A stretch of 64,000 nt of DNA from Algibacter pectinivorans (GCF_900112595.1 NZ_FOMI01000002.1:388690-452689), one strand, 5' to 3'. Positions 45,075-54,396 are shown, counted from the stretch's first letter. Numbers and translations: made by a program. Notes: generated from the letters alone by a model not told the origin.

Positions 45075-46628
45075 ATGAGTAATAAAGAAGTGAATTTTGG
45101 TATTGATAACGCGCTTAAAATACTTGGTGTAACCGGTTTAAATGAAGGGTCATCTATAGGATTAACTAACTTTTCTTCTGGTGAAATTATCGAATCTTTT
45201 TCGCCTGTTGATGGATTATTGGTGGGTAAAATAAAACAAACTACAAAGGCAGATTACGAGAAAGTTATGGAAGCTGCTACATCGGCCTTTAAAACTTGGC
45301 GAACAATGCCAGCGCCACAACGAGGGGAAATTGTACGCCAATTTGGTAATAAATTACGAGAAAAAAAGGAGGCTTTAGGTAAACTAGTGTCCTATGAAAT
45401 GGGTAAAAGTTATCAAGAAGGTTTGGGCGAAGTTCAAGAAATGATTGATATCTGCGATTTTGCAGTAGGATTGTCACGTCAGTTACACGGTTTAACCATG
45501 CACTCTGAGCGTCCAGGACACCGCATGTACGAGCAATACCATCCGCTAGGTGTGGTTGGTATTATTTCGGCTTTTAATTTTCCAGTAGCTGTTTGGGCGT
45601 GGAATACGGCTTTAGCTTGGGTTTGTGGCGATGTTTGTATTTGGAAACCCTCGGAAAAAACACCTATGTGTGGTGTGGCGTGCCAAAATATTGCTGCCGA
45701 AGTTTTTGCCGAAAATAACTTGCCAGAAGGTATTTCATGTTTAATAAATGGCGATTATAAGGTTGGCGAATTTATGAGTAAAGACACGCGCATTCCATTA
45801 ATATCTGCAACAGGTTCTACTAAAATGGGAAAATTGGTAGCTCAAGAAGTTGCTGCGCGTTTAGGTAAAAGTTTATTGGAGTTAGGTGGCAATAACGCTA
45901 TAATTGTTACGCCAGATGCCGATATAAAAATGACGGTTATAGGTGCTGTTTTTGGGGCCGTTGGTACCGCAGGACAACGTTGTACAAGTACACGTCGATT
46001 AATAATTCACGAATCGATTTACGATAAGATAAAAACTGCTGTTGTGGATGCGTATAAACAATTGCGCATTGGAAACCCGCTAGATGAAAACAATCATGTT
46101 GGGCCGTTAATAGATAAAGATGCTGTTAAAATGTATCAAAATGCTTTAGAGAAAGTAGTTGAAGAAGGCGGAAACCTTGTAGTTGAAGGTGGTGTGCTTT
46201 CTGGAAAAGGTTATGAAAGCGGATGCTATGTAAAGCCTGCAATTGCAGAAGCTAAACCAAATTTTATGATTGTACAACACGAAACTTTTGCACCTGTTTT
46301 ATACTTGTTAAAATATTCTGGAACGGTTGAAAATGCTATAGACATTCAAAATGAAGTGACGCAAGGGTTAAGTTCTGCTATTATGACGAATAATTTACGC
46401 GAGGCGGAACGTTTCTTGTCTGTTCAAGGGTCGGATTGTGGCATTGCAAATGTAAATATTGGAACTTCTGGAGCCGAAATTGGAGGTGCTTTTGGAGGTG
46501 AGAAAGATACAGGTGGCGGACGCGAATCGGGTTCAGATGCATGGAAAGTTTACATGCGCAGACAAACCAATACCATTAATTATACTACAGAATTGCCACT
46601 AGCTCAGGGAATTAAGTTCAATTTATAA
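45075..46628 (+). CDS. aldehyde dehydrogenase, alpha-aminoadipate semialdehyde (ALDH7) type
   Basis: A 517-residue NAD-dependent enzyme of the ALDH7/AmaB group, which oxidises aminoadipate semialdehyde (piperideine-6-carboxylate) in lysine breakdown. It has the start region LGVTGLNEGSSIGLTNF, cofactor binding WKPSEKTPMC (about 196) and ATGSTKMG (about 249), catalytic Glu in LLELGGNN (about 269) and catalytic Cys in GQRCTSTRR (about 303). Residues GISCLING and FGGEKDTGGGRESGSDAW are also typical. It stands as a single gene with a terminator. Confidence 0.9.
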   Translation: MSNKEVNFGIDNALKILGVTGLNEGSSIGLTNFSSGEIIESFSPVDGLLVGKIKQTTKADYEKVMEAATSAFKTWRTMPAPQRGEIVRQFGNKLREKKEALGKLVSYEMGKSYQEGLGEVQEMIDICDFAVGLSRQLHGLTMHSERPGHRMYEQYHPLGVVGIISAFNFPVAVWAWNTALAWVCGDVCIWKPSEKTPMCGVACQNIAAEVFAENNLPEGISCLINGDYKVGEFMSKDTRIPLISATGSTKMGKLVAQEVAARLGKSLLELGGNNAIIVTPDADIKMTVIGAVFGAVGTAGQRCTSTRRLIIHESIYDKIKTAVVDAYKQLRIGNPLDENNHVGPLIDKDAVKMYQNALEKVVEEGGNLVVEGGVLSGKGYESGCYVKPAIAEAKPNFMIVQHETFAPVLYLLKYSGTVENAIDIQNEVTQGLSSAIMTNNLREAERFLSVQGSDCGIANVNIGTSGAEIGGAFGGEKDTGGGRESGSDAWKVYMRRQTNTINYTTELPLAQGIKFNL

Positions 46629-46650
46629 TCTATCCTCGATTTACGCATTT

Positions 46651-46683
46651 AAAAGTCATATTTGTATTAATGTGACTTTTTTG
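46651..46683 (+). terminator. terminator of the aldehyde dehydrogenase gene
   Basis: AAAAGTCA / TGACTTTT with a loop of about 14 nt and a T6 tail, 22 bp after the stop. Confidence 0.7.
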
Positions 46684-46763
46684 GTTTTATTGGTTCATAT
46701 TTTACGAGCTTAAAGTGTTATCTTGTAGATACTTATATTTTATTAACCAAAAACTAAAATCTA

Positions 46764-47699
46764 ATGAGTAAAAAATCATCCTATCTTTTAGGAATTATAC
46801 TCACTATTATTATCGGTACTATTTTGTATTACTTTCTCTGTTGTAGCGTATGCTGTGGCAAAGAATCTTGTAAAAATAAAGTAGACGAAACTAAAAGTGT
46901 TGTAACTCCAGAAAAAAAAGATGCCACTAAAAATGCACTTGTAATAAAAGATGCTAACGGCGACTTTAATCTTAACTTAAGTGAGAATTTCAATTTTAAA
47001 TCGTCTAATTTTTCAATTTTACAACCTGTTTCTGCTAATGTTGAAAACGGTGTGGTAAAGCTTAAAGACTATCTTTTAGCAAATCCTTTAAAAACAGTAG
47101 ATATTACAGGTTTTTATAAAAGTGATGAAGTTAACAATTCTGCCTATCCAAATCTTGGGATAGCAAGAGCAAATTCGGTTAAAAATTACTTGGTTTTACA
47201 TGGCATCTCTTCTAAACAAATAGATACTTATGGCAAATTAAACGATGCTATTCATGCAGATGATAGTAATATATTGTTTGGACCAGTGGAGTTTGTTGTT
47301 GCAACAACAGATGCATCAGATACCTCGGCAATTGAAGCTTTAAAAACAGCTTGCGATGCCATTAGGTCAAACCCATTAGTGTTACATTTTAAAACTGGGC
47401 AAGCATCAATAAATTTAACTCCAGAACAGCGCCAGAAAATCGCAGATATTTCTCATTGTGTAGATAAATTAGGGGTTAAAATACAGGTTGTAGGACATAC
47501 CGATAATACAGGAGATGCCGCAAAAAATATTGTTTTAGGCCAGCAGCGTGCCGATTTTGCTAAGGGTTATTTAGTTAAAAATGGACTATTGGAAGGCAAT
47601 ATAGAAACATCATCTAAAGGACCTAACGTGCCTATTGCAGACAATGCCACCGAAGCAGGACGCGCAAAAAATAGAAGAACAGAAATTACAATTAACTAA
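46764..47699 (+). CDS. membrane protein with two OmpA-like domains
   Basis: A 311-residue protein. An N-terminal membrane helix (about 8-25) runs into a cysteine-rich CCSVCCGKESC stretch. A first, degenerate OmpA-like domain (about 75-180; VDITGFYKS, NLGIARANSVKNYLV) is followed by a complete one (about 195-311; LHFKTGQASINL, VVGHTDNTGDAA, GRAKNRRTEI). The second should bind peptidoglycan. Its promoter is not clear. The next gene (20 bp on) is an HHH-domain membrane protein, so the two are probably a unit. Confidence 0.82.
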   Translation: MSKKSSYLLGIILTIIIGTILYYFLCCSVCCGKESCKNKVDETKSVVTPEKKDATKNALVIKDANGDFNLNLSENFNFKSSNFSILQPVSANVENGVVKLKDYLLANPLKTVDITGFYKSDEVNNSAYPNLGIARANSVKNYLVLHGISSKQIDTYGKLNDAIHADDSNILFGPVEFVVATTDASDTSAIEALKTACDAIRSNPLVLHFKTGQASINLTPEQRQKIADISHCVDKLGVKIQVVGHTDNTGDAAKNIVLGQQRADFAKGYLVKNGLLEGNIETSSKGPNVPIADNATEAGRAKNRRTEITIN

Positions 47700-47719
47700 A
47701 ATAAAAAAAATATAAAATT

Positions 47720-48274
47720 ATGAATTGGTGTATATTAATTCCATTATTAGTCGGTGCTATTTGCGCTATATTAGGTTATTTATTAGGAAGACTCTTAGGT
47801 GGAGGAACTCATGATGACTGTAATGAAAAATTAGGGAAACTACAAGCAGAGCTAGATGCCTGTAAATTAAGTAAAGTGTCTATAGAGGGCGATTTAAAAT
47901 CAACTAAAGCGTCTTTAGCGTCATCATTAGCCGCTCCTGCTGCTCCTGCGGCTTCTGTGTCCAGTGCTGTTTTAATTCCTTTTGATGCAGCTGCGGCTAA
48001 AGCTGTGTTTGGAAAGAAAATAAAAGATAACGATTTAACGGTTGTGGAGGGTATTGGCCCAAAAATTCAGGAGTTATTTCATAATAATGGTGTAAAAACA
48101 TGGAAAGCATTATCAGAGTGTTCCATTGAAAAATGTAAAGACGTTTTAATTAGTGGAGGCGATAGGTTTAAAATGCACAAACCAGGTACATGGCCAAAAC
48201 AAGCTAAGTTTGCTTACGAAGGCAAATGGGCCGAATTGCTTAAATGGCAAGACGAATTGGATGGCGGAAAATAA
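47720..48274 (+). CDS. membrane protein with C-terminal helix-hairpin-helix-like domain
   Basis: A 184-residue protein: one membrane helix with glycine zippers (LLVGAICAILGYLLGRLLGG, about 8-28), a coiled-coil region (about 35-75) with KLGKLQAELDACKLSK, and an Ala/Pro/Ser linker. The C-terminal domain (about 108-180) has LTVVEGIGPKIQELFHNNGV, followed by WKALSECSIEKCKDVL. GIGPKI is a typical HhH turn as used in DNA-binding or ruler-like proteins, here apparently on the periplasmic or cytosolic side of a membrane protein. The function is unknown. Confidence 0.75.
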   Translation: MNWCILIPLLVGAICAILGYLLGRLLGGGTHDDCNEKLGKLQAELDACKLSKVSIEGDLKSTKASLASSLAAPAAPAASVSSAVLIPFDAAAAKAVFGKKIKDNDLTVVEGIGPKIQELFHNNGVKTWKALSECSIEKCKDVLISGGDRFKMHKPGTWPKQAKFAYEGKWAELLKWQDELDGGK

Positions 48275-48292
48275 GTGTTACCATATTTTAAT

Positions 48293-48323
48293 AAAAACCG
48301 TTTCCTGTAAAGAAACGGTTTTT
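48293..48323 (+). terminator. terminator of the OmpA-HHH pair
   Basis: AAAAACCGTTTC / GAAACGGTTTTT (12-bp stem) with a CTGTAAA loop and a T-run, 18 bp after the stop. Confidence 0.9.
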
Positions 48324-48417
48324 TTGTATATTCATATTAAACTATTTTAAAACATTTAGGTCTAATGGTATACCGTGTTGCTACTTAATAGGTTTTATGT
48401 CTTAATATTATCGCTTT

Positions 48418-49809
48418 ATGAAAACAAAACATATACAACATTTATACAGACGTATTGGTTTTGGGATTTTACCCGCAACTTTAAATAAGTTGTCAAAAAA
48501 GAGCGAAAAAGCAATTATTAATGAGCTGTTTAAGGCTTCGAAACAGTTTATACCTCTGGAAGTCGATACTTCGGAAATAAAAGCTATTTATAAAAGTGCT
48601 TTTATGAAGGGTGAAAAACTAGATGCTGAAACACGCAGAAAAGTTCAAAAATTAAGTCGCATGAAACAGCTTGAGTTAAATGTGGCTTGGATTGAAAGAC
48701 TTGCAAACTCTCAAGATGTATTAAGGGAAAAAATGACCCTGTTTTGGGCCAACCATTTTGTATGCGAGGACAATAGTATTACCTATATTCAACAGTTTAA
48801 TAATACGCTAAGAAAACATGCCTTAGGCGATTTTAAAGCATTTGTAAATGCAGTTTCTAAAGAAGCAGCTATGACAAAATATTTAAACACAAAGCAGAAT
48901 AAAAAACAAAGACCTAACGAGAATTTTGCTCGCGAACTCATGGAATTGTTCACCTTAGGTGTTGGTAATTATTCCGAAGCAGATATAAAAGAAAGTGCTA
49001 GAGCGTTTACAGGTTATAGTCATAATTTACAAGGTGATTTTGTATTTAGAAAACGAGCACACGACCAAGGCGAAAAAACCTTTTTTGGAAAAACAGGTAG
49101 TTTCTCGGGCGAAGATATTATCGATATTATCCTGGAGCAAAAACAATGCGCAAAGTATATATGCGGAAAGATATACCGCTATTTTGTAAATGATTTGATT
49201 GATGAAAATCATGTTAATGAAATGGCTAATGTTTTTTATAAAGACTATAATATTGAGAATGTAATGCGTTATATGCTTACATCTGGCTGGTTTTATAATG
49301 ATCAAAATATAGGTTCAAAAATTAAGTCGCCAATAGAATTTATAGTAGGTCTTAAAACCATAGTGCCTACAGATTTTAAAAACCCGAAACAACTTTTATA
49401 TATTCAAAAACTATTAGGTCAAATACTTTTAAATCCACCAAATGTAGCTGGTTGGAAAGGTGGTAAAAGCTGGATAGATAGCAATACTATTGTTTTGCGT
49501 TTAAAATTACCATCATTATTATTAAATAACGCCTATATATCTAAAGAAAAACTAGGTGAGGTTGATGAATATGCTCAGGCTAAAAAAGAGGCTTTTAAGA
49601 AAAAATATGGTAAACGATTTAAAACAGTTGCTAATTGGGAGTATTTTAATACACAATTTAAAAATGTTGCGATAAGTGATTTTCAAAAACATGTCTTGGC
49701 GTGCGAGGTTAGTGAAAGCGCAAAAGCGTATTTGCAATCTTTAGAGAAAGTCTCTAAAAAAGAATACTGTGTGCAGCTCATGTCGTTACCCGAATATCAA
49801 ATGTGTTAA
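48418..49809 (+). CDS. DUF1800 domain-containing protein
   Basis: A 463-residue protein. The opening HLYRRIGFGILPATLNKLSK and the central FWANHFVCEDNS, NENFARELMELFTLGVGNY and ESARAFTGYS match DUF1800. The C-terminal half has NPPNVAGWKGGKSWIDSNT. No clear signal peptide is visible, though family partners are secreted. Its function is not known; it is nearly always paired with DUF1501, here 2 bp downstream. Confidence 0.9.
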   Translation: MKTKHIQHLYRRIGFGILPATLNKLSKKSEKAIINELFKASKQFIPLEVDTSEIKAIYKSAFMKGEKLDAETRRKVQKLSRMKQLELNVAWIERLANSQDVLREKMTLFWANHFVCEDNSITYIQQFNNTLRKHALGDFKAFVNAVSKEAAMTKYLNTKQNKKQRPNENFARELMELFTLGVGNYSEADIKESARAFTGYSHNLQGDFVFRKRAHDQGEKTFFGKTGSFSGEDIIDIILEQKQCAKYICGKIYRYFVNDLIDENHVNEMANVFYKDYNIENVMRYMLTSGWFYNDQNIGSKIKSPIEFIVGLKTIVPTDFKNPKQLLYIQKLLGQILLNPPNVAGWKGGKSWIDSNTIVLRLKLPSLLLNNAYISKEKLGEVDEYAQAKKEAFKKKYGKRFKTVANWEYFNTQFKNVAISDFQKHVLACEVSESAKAYLQSLEKVSKKEYCVQLMSLPEYQMC

Positions 49810-49811
49810 TT

Positions 49812-51002
49812 ATGGACAGAAGAAAATTTTTAAAACAGTCGTCTTTAGCAAGTAGCCTATTTTTTGTTCCTAGTTTTGTTAGAGCATTCGAGGAGGTTGC
49901 AAGTAGTACATTAGGTTATAAACGTTTAGTAATTATACAGCTATCTGGAGGTAATGATGGGCTAAATACTGTTATTCCTTACAGAAACGATGTGTATTAT
50001 AAAGCGCGTCCTACATTAGGAATTCCACAAAAAGATATTATTAAGTTAAACGATGAGGTTGGTTTAAACGCTAGTTTAAAGCCATTAAAAAGGCTGTACG
50101 ATAAGGGTTATTTATCTATTATTAATAACGTAGGGTACCCAAATCCAGTACGTTCTCATTTTAGGTCTATGGATATTTGGCAAACTGCTACCGATGCTAA
50201 TACATATTCGCAAAGTGGATGGATTGGTCGTTATTTAGATCATTATGGTAAACAACCACACAGCGCTATCGAGGTGGACGAAAGTTTATCCCTAGCCATG
50301 AAAGGCGAACAGTTTAACGCTATTGCAACACAAGATGCAAAGGCTTTATATAACCTGTCTAAAGATCCATATTTTAAAAACATTCATAAGCATAAAAACG
50401 ATGCACATTTAAGCGAGCACAATTTGGGTTATTTATACAAATCTATGATTGCTGCGGAGTCTTCAGCTAAGTATATTTTCGAAACCAGTAAAACCGTTAC
50501 TAGTAAAAAAGAATATCCAAATAATAAATTTGGAAAGCAGATGAAAACCACTGCACAATTTATTAATTCGCGCTTAGATACTAAGGTGTTTTATACCTCT
50601 TTAGGCGGTTTCGATACACACGTAAATCAATTAAATGCCCAAAAACGATTATTAGGTAATTATGCAGAAAGTGTAGAGGCTTTTGTGGAAGATTTAAAAG
50701 ATAATAACACATTTAAAGATACTTTAATTTTAACCTTTTCGGAATTTGGGCGCCGTGTAAAACAAAACGCTAGTGTTGGTACAGATCATGGTACAGCAAA
50801 CAATGTATTTATAATTGGAGAAAACTTAAAGAAACAAGGGTTATATAATAATATGGCGAGTTTAAGTAATTTAGACGATAACGGCGATTTGAAATTCGAA
50901 ATAGATTTTAGAACTATTTACGCCACCGTGTTAGATAAATGGCTAGAAGTAGATAATAAAAAAGTGCTTAATAAAGCCTTTAATCAGTTAGATTTTATTT
51001 AA
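49812..51002 (+). CDS. DUF1501 domain-containing protein, Tat-type signal
   Basis: A 396-residue protein with an N-terminal twin-arginine-like signal (MDRRKFLKQSSLASSLFFVP), so probably exported folded. The domain resembles the alkaline phosphatase/sulphatase fold: IQLSGGNDGLNTVIPY (about 38-53), YPNPVRSHFRSMDIWQTA and a C-terminal FSEFGRRVKQNASVGTDHGT. The ATG at 49812 is preferred over a GTG at 49803 inside the DUF1800 gene. The partner is DUF1800 upstream; substrate unknown. Confidence 0.9.
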   Translation: MDRRKFLKQSSLASSLFFVPSFVRAFEEVASSTLGYKRLVIIQLSGGNDGLNTVIPYRNDVYYKARPTLGIPQKDIIKLNDEVGLNASLKPLKRLYDKGYLSIINNVGYPNPVRSHFRSMDIWQTATDANTYSQSGWIGRYLDHYGKQPHSAIEVDESLSLAMKGEQFNAIATQDAKALYNLSKDPYFKNIHKHKNDAHLSEHNLGYLYKSMIAAESSAKYIFETSKTVTSKKEYPNNKFGKQMKTTAQFINSRLDTKVFYTSLGGFDTHVNQLNAQKRLLGNYAESVEAFVEDLKDNNTFKDTLILTFSEFGRRVKQNASVGTDHGTANNVFIIGENLKKQGLYNNMASLSNLDDNGDLKFEIDFRTIYATVLDKWLEVDNKKVLNKAFNQLDFI

Positions 51003-51034
51003 AGCTCATTTAAATTTTATGAGCGCTATCATAC

Positions 51035-51073
51035 CTTTAGGCAGGTTACCATTGGAATCTCTAACGCGGGTGC
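51035..51073. repeat. dispersed intergenic repeat, shortened copy C
   Basis: TTTAGGCAGGTTACCATTGG joins directly to AATCTCTAACGCGGG and GTGCC. It therefore carries the first word of the 5' module and the 3' module of copies A and B without the middle. Confidence 0.55.
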
Positions 51074-51212
51074 CTCTGATAAAGGACGTGATAATAATAA
51101 TTTATTGGAAATTTAGATACAACAGGTTTCCTTCAAATAAAGACGTCTTGAGTGTAGTGTATTAATTGCTATACTAAATAAACGATAGGTTTTTCAGGAA
51201 AATTTAGGGACT

Positions 51213-51277
51213 AAAAAAACCCTGAACCAATCTTAACGATTTGGGGCGCAAGGTTTAATTAAATGATTAATAGCATT
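51213..51277 (-). ncRNA. candidate small RNA or attenuated transcript
   Basis: On the minus strand TATATTTG (51279-51286) precedes about 65 nt. The end folds as CCTTG.. paired with CAGGG (with a G-U pair), an inner AATC-GTTAA-GATT stem, and T7. The pairing needs the G-U wobble, which exists only on this strand. It follows the lipoprotein gene at 51404-51847, so it may be that gene's terminator. Confidence 0.4.
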
Positions 51278-51403
51278 GCAAATATAAATAAATATAGTCT
51301 TACAATGTTATAATAATGTTAAAAATACAGAATAACCCCAAATTTTATTAGGCGATAAAATTTAGGGCTTTCGAGACTAACTAATTATAAAAATAACACT
51401 AAT

Positions 51404-51847
51404 TTATTTGCTTAATCTAGTCCTAAATTCAGGATACTTTTTATTATAAAGTTCTAAAGTAGTATCATCAATAGTGGTAATAATTAGTGTTGATGTGTCG
51501 TCTTCAGATTCTATTATAACTTGTGTGCCATCAGCGCTTAAAATGTAGGTGTATGTTTCGATAACTCCCGATTCGCAGACATCGTCGGAATTAAGAAAAT
51601 AGTTCTGAGACAGTAATGTGCCATCGCTTAAAAAATTAAGATATATGTTTCTAGTACAATCGTTTGCTTCTTCATAGGTTTCAGGGTTGGTAGTTGTATC
51701 CCAAACTCCTGCTGCAAACCATTTATTTTCTAATAGTTCTGTTACAGTGGGTTCATCTTCTTTGTTATCATCACTGGAGCAAGCGCAAAATGATGTCATT
51801 AAAAGTAATACGACTAGTAATTTGTAGTTTTTAAATACTGTTTTCAT
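51404..51847 (-). CDS. lipocalin-like lipoprotein
   Basis: A 147-residue lipoprotein. The lipobox SFCACSSDDNKEDEP puts the lipid on about Cys24 with an acidic export-type tail. The rest has a beta-rich pattern (LLENKWFAAGVWD, IYLNFLSDGTLLSQNYFLNS, TYILSADGTQVIIESED, TLIITTIDDTTLELYN) in keeping with the small lipocalin-like domains of Bacteroidota lipoproteins. Two cysteines (about 64 and 89) may be paired. The function is not known. A pair of direct repeats lies upstream. Confidence 0.78.
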   Translation of the reverse strand: MKTVFKNYKLLVVLLLMTSFCACSSDDNKEDEPTVTELLENKWFAAGVWDTTTNPETYEEANDCTRNIYLNFLSDGTLLSQNYFLNSDDVCESGVIETYTYILSADGTQVIIESEDDTSTLIITTIDDTTLELYNKKYPEFRTRLSK

Positions 51848-51911
51848 GTTTTAAATTTGTAAGTTATGTTAATAATTGCATGCAAATTATACCTTAACTA
51901 ATTGACTTTAC

Positions 51912-51947
51912 ATCACATATGTAACAAAGTATATCACATATGTAACA
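51912..51947. repeat. two 15-bp direct repeats upstream of the lipoprotein gene
   Basis: ATCACATATGTAACA occurs at 51912-51926 and 51933-51947, exact and 21 bp apart (two turns). Each includes the palindrome ACATATGT. They lie 65-100 bp upstream of the gene start on the minus strand, as expected for a regulator's paired sites. Confidence 0.55.
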
Positions 51948-52077
51948 TGTTTGTTTTATCTAGATAATCAAAGGGTTATCAAGGTTATTGTATGTATTAG
52001 ATATACAATAGACCATGGTTTTAAGAAATAAGTAAGCCTACGTGTTTAGGTTTTTAGGCTTCACTTAAGGCAGAAAA

Positions 52078-53211
52078 TTAGCTGTACTTAACTTTTCTTA
52101 AAATTCTTAAAGACTCTTTGTAGAGGTTGTAATATTCCTTGTTGTAAGCCTTTATGTAAGGTTTGGCTTCGTGTAGTTTGTCTATAGCCTCATGAAATAA
52201 GTTGAGGTAACAAATTAGGTAAGTTGATGGTAGATTTCTTAAATCTAAGTCTTCGCTCGTAGTTAGTGGTTGACCTTTTTTTAGTTTTTCTAAAATGGCA
52301 TTATTTGTATTGTAAACATGGTGTAAATCTTTTTTATTAAACTGCGGAGGCGCAAAAAGTAAATGGGTGTCAATAGAGTAATTGGCATTATCTTCAAACT
52401 TAATAATTGTCTCTTCCAAAGGATAATATTTAGCTAAATTTTGAAGGCCCAGATTTACGTATTCAATAATTTTAAAGCTATCATCGTTAATCGATATGGC
52501 AACTTCGTCTAAAGCCGAAAAAAACAAACGCACCTGTTCGTTAATTAATTCTATATCCACTCTAGAGTAAAATGTATTTTCTTTAACTTTCTTTTTATGT
52601 CCTGCCCAACATACAACAAAATACTCTTTAAATACTTTGTATTGTGCATTATAGTCTTTACGGCTATTCATAAAATGGAAAACACCATTTAGAGTGTGCT
52701 CTATATTGTTTTGCGCATGGTTTTCTATAGCTTCAACTATTTTAGAATTTACATCCTTAATTTCAATATCAAAAACCTTAGGCATACTTATACTGCCATC
52801 TCTAAAAAAGACAGAGCCGCCATAGTATTTCCAAATGTTTTTTCTAAGAGATGTTATTTTACCTGTAGGTCTAATAGTTACTAAGCCAACTACTTTATCG
52901 TCTGGTAAATGTGGAAACGGGATGTTTTCATATTGCACGATTGGCGGATGGCTCAAATAGGCATTAATGAGGTTTTGTATTTTGCTATCATCAAAAAAAT
53001 CGACTCCAATAATAGTGTTATCTTCATCTTCAACTCCAATAACTATATACGAATTGTTTTTTGGATTACTATTGGAAAGGGCGCAGATATGCTTTAAAAA
53101 CTTAGCCTTTCCTTCCTTATGGCTAATATCAACTTTTCGCTTTTTATCATAAAAGCTGTTCTCGTCGTTGTGGGCAAGTAAATGTTTTATGAGGAGGCGT
53201 TTGTTAATCAT
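52078..53211 (-). CDS. AlbA_2/Schlafen-type putative DNA-binding protein
   Basis: A 377-residue cytosolic protein. The N-terminal half (about 12-150) fits the AlbA_2 (divergent AAA-4) pattern: FLKHICALSNSNPKNNSYIV, IGVEDEDNTIIGVDFFDD and GSVFFRDGSISM. The C-terminal half is helical and of no known family. Members of this group are often regulators; the target is not known. It stands alone between two lipoprotein genes. Confidence 0.8.
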   Translation of the reverse strand: MINKRLLIKHLLAHNDENSFYDKKRKVDISHKEGKAKFLKHICALSNSNPKNNSYIVIGVEDEDNTIIGVDFFDDSKIQNLINAYLSHPPIVQYENIPFPHLPDDKVVGLVTIRPTGKITSLRKNIWKYYGGSVFFRDGSISMPKVFDIEIKDVNSKIVEAIENHAQNNIEHTLNGVFHFMNSRKDYNAQYKVFKEYFVVCWAGHKKKVKENTFYSRVDIELINEQVRLFFSALDEVAISINDDSFKIIEYVNLGLQNLAKYYPLEETIIKFEDNANYSIDTHLLFAPPQFNKKDLHHVYNTNNAILEKLKKGQPLTTSEDLDLRNLPSTYLICYLNLFHEAIDKLHEAKPYIKAYNKEYYNLYKESLRILRKVKYS

Positions 53212-53281
53212 TTCGATATTGTCAAGTTTCTTTTACGCGAATACAATAGTCTCCTAATTAAATCCATATTTTAAGCAAATA

Positions 53282-54223
53282 TTACCATTGCTTTTGAGTT
53301 GTGCTCAGGCCTTGATATAACACTACTTGATTTGCTGAGTTTGGAAAACTGTTTACATCACCCGGTCCTGTAACAACATTTCGCTCTGCGACATTCTTAT
53401 AACTAATGTTTTTATTTGCATAAATGCCTAAATATCCTATGTCGGTAGTTGGTGTATTACTTCCTTTTAAAACATAACAATTAGTACCTACCTCGTTAGC
53501 GGGTAATAAGCCACCAATATCTACGAACCCATCGGAGGCACTTGTGCTTGATTGCTTTACTTTGTTTGTTGTACTTACGGCATGGTTGTTCATTTTAAAT
53601 GCAAAAACATAACTACTAGCCGGCATTGTTATGCCATTGTTATTTGCGCCAGAAAAGGATGTAGGTGCATTTAGGTTAGAGCTTTCGTAAGCTATATAAT
53701 CATCATCGGAAGTTGCTACTTTAGTAACATTATTTAATTTATTAGCTAGTGCATTATATTCTGCTTCTTCAATAATAACCCATGTGCCATCAGCAGCAGC
53801 TAAATAATTTGCTTGAGAGGCTGTTAAAAAAGACTTGATATCATCTAGATTGTTAATGTTAATTGTGGCCGTAGCACTTGCTGTATCAATGGCATCAACA
53901 ATAGAAATTGAGGCGCTTATTATTGGGTTAGTTTCATAATCAAAGGCCTCAGGGTCTGCTACCGACAACTCACCTGTACTAGGGTTAATTTTTAATGCTC
54001 CAGAAGGTGTTTGAGAGCTTATACTAAAACTCAAGGTGTTTGTGCTTGAGGCTTGGATAGTGGCAATAATCGCATCTACTGCAGGGTTTTCATCAAAATT
54101 AGTAACTAGGTTATTAACGATTATTTTATTGCTGGCACTAGAGTCGTCGTCGCTGCCGCAGGAACATATAAATAATAAAATTGTTAAAATAAAAAAGCTT
54201 GAGGGTTTTAGACTGGTTTTCAT
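53282..54223 (-). CDS. cadherin-like lipoprotein
   Basis: A 313-residue lipoprotein. The ATG at 54223 is preferred over a GTG seven codons upstream. The lipobox LLFICSCGSDDDSS gives a lipid on about Cys22 or 24. A cadherin-like domain (about 35-125) shows GALKINPSTGELSVADPEAF, DYETNP and ATININNLDD. The C-terminal half (about 130-313) has a repeated-strand look (GVVVIEEAE-type helix, AFKMNNHAVSTTNKV) and no known family. It probably acts at the cell surface. Confidence 0.8.
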   Translation of the reverse strand: MKTSLKPSSFFILTILLFICSCGSDDDSSASNKIIVNNLVTNFDENPAVDAIIATIQASSTNTLSFSISSQTPSGALKINPSTGELSVADPEAFDYETNPIISASISIVDAIDTASATATININNLDDIKSFLTASQANYLAAADGTWVIIEEAEYNALANKLNNVTKVATSDDDYIAYESSNLNAPTSFSGANNNGITMPASSYVFAFKMNNHAVSTTNKVKQSSTSASDGFVDIGGLLPANEVGTNCYVLKGSNTPTTDIGYLGIYANKNISYKNVAERNVVTGPGDVNSFPNSANQVVLYQGLSTTQKQW

Positions 54224-54396
54224 AATTAAGAATTTATTGATCACTATATTTAGTATAATTAATTGTGTTTAAAGATGAGTGTTTTGTTTATAATTTGTAA
54301 AAAGTGTTTTTTAAATTAGTGGTATTGCATAGGTAAAAGTGTTGTAAATTTATGACAAATAGTGTAATTAAGTAGTGTTCTGTGTTTTTTAAAATT

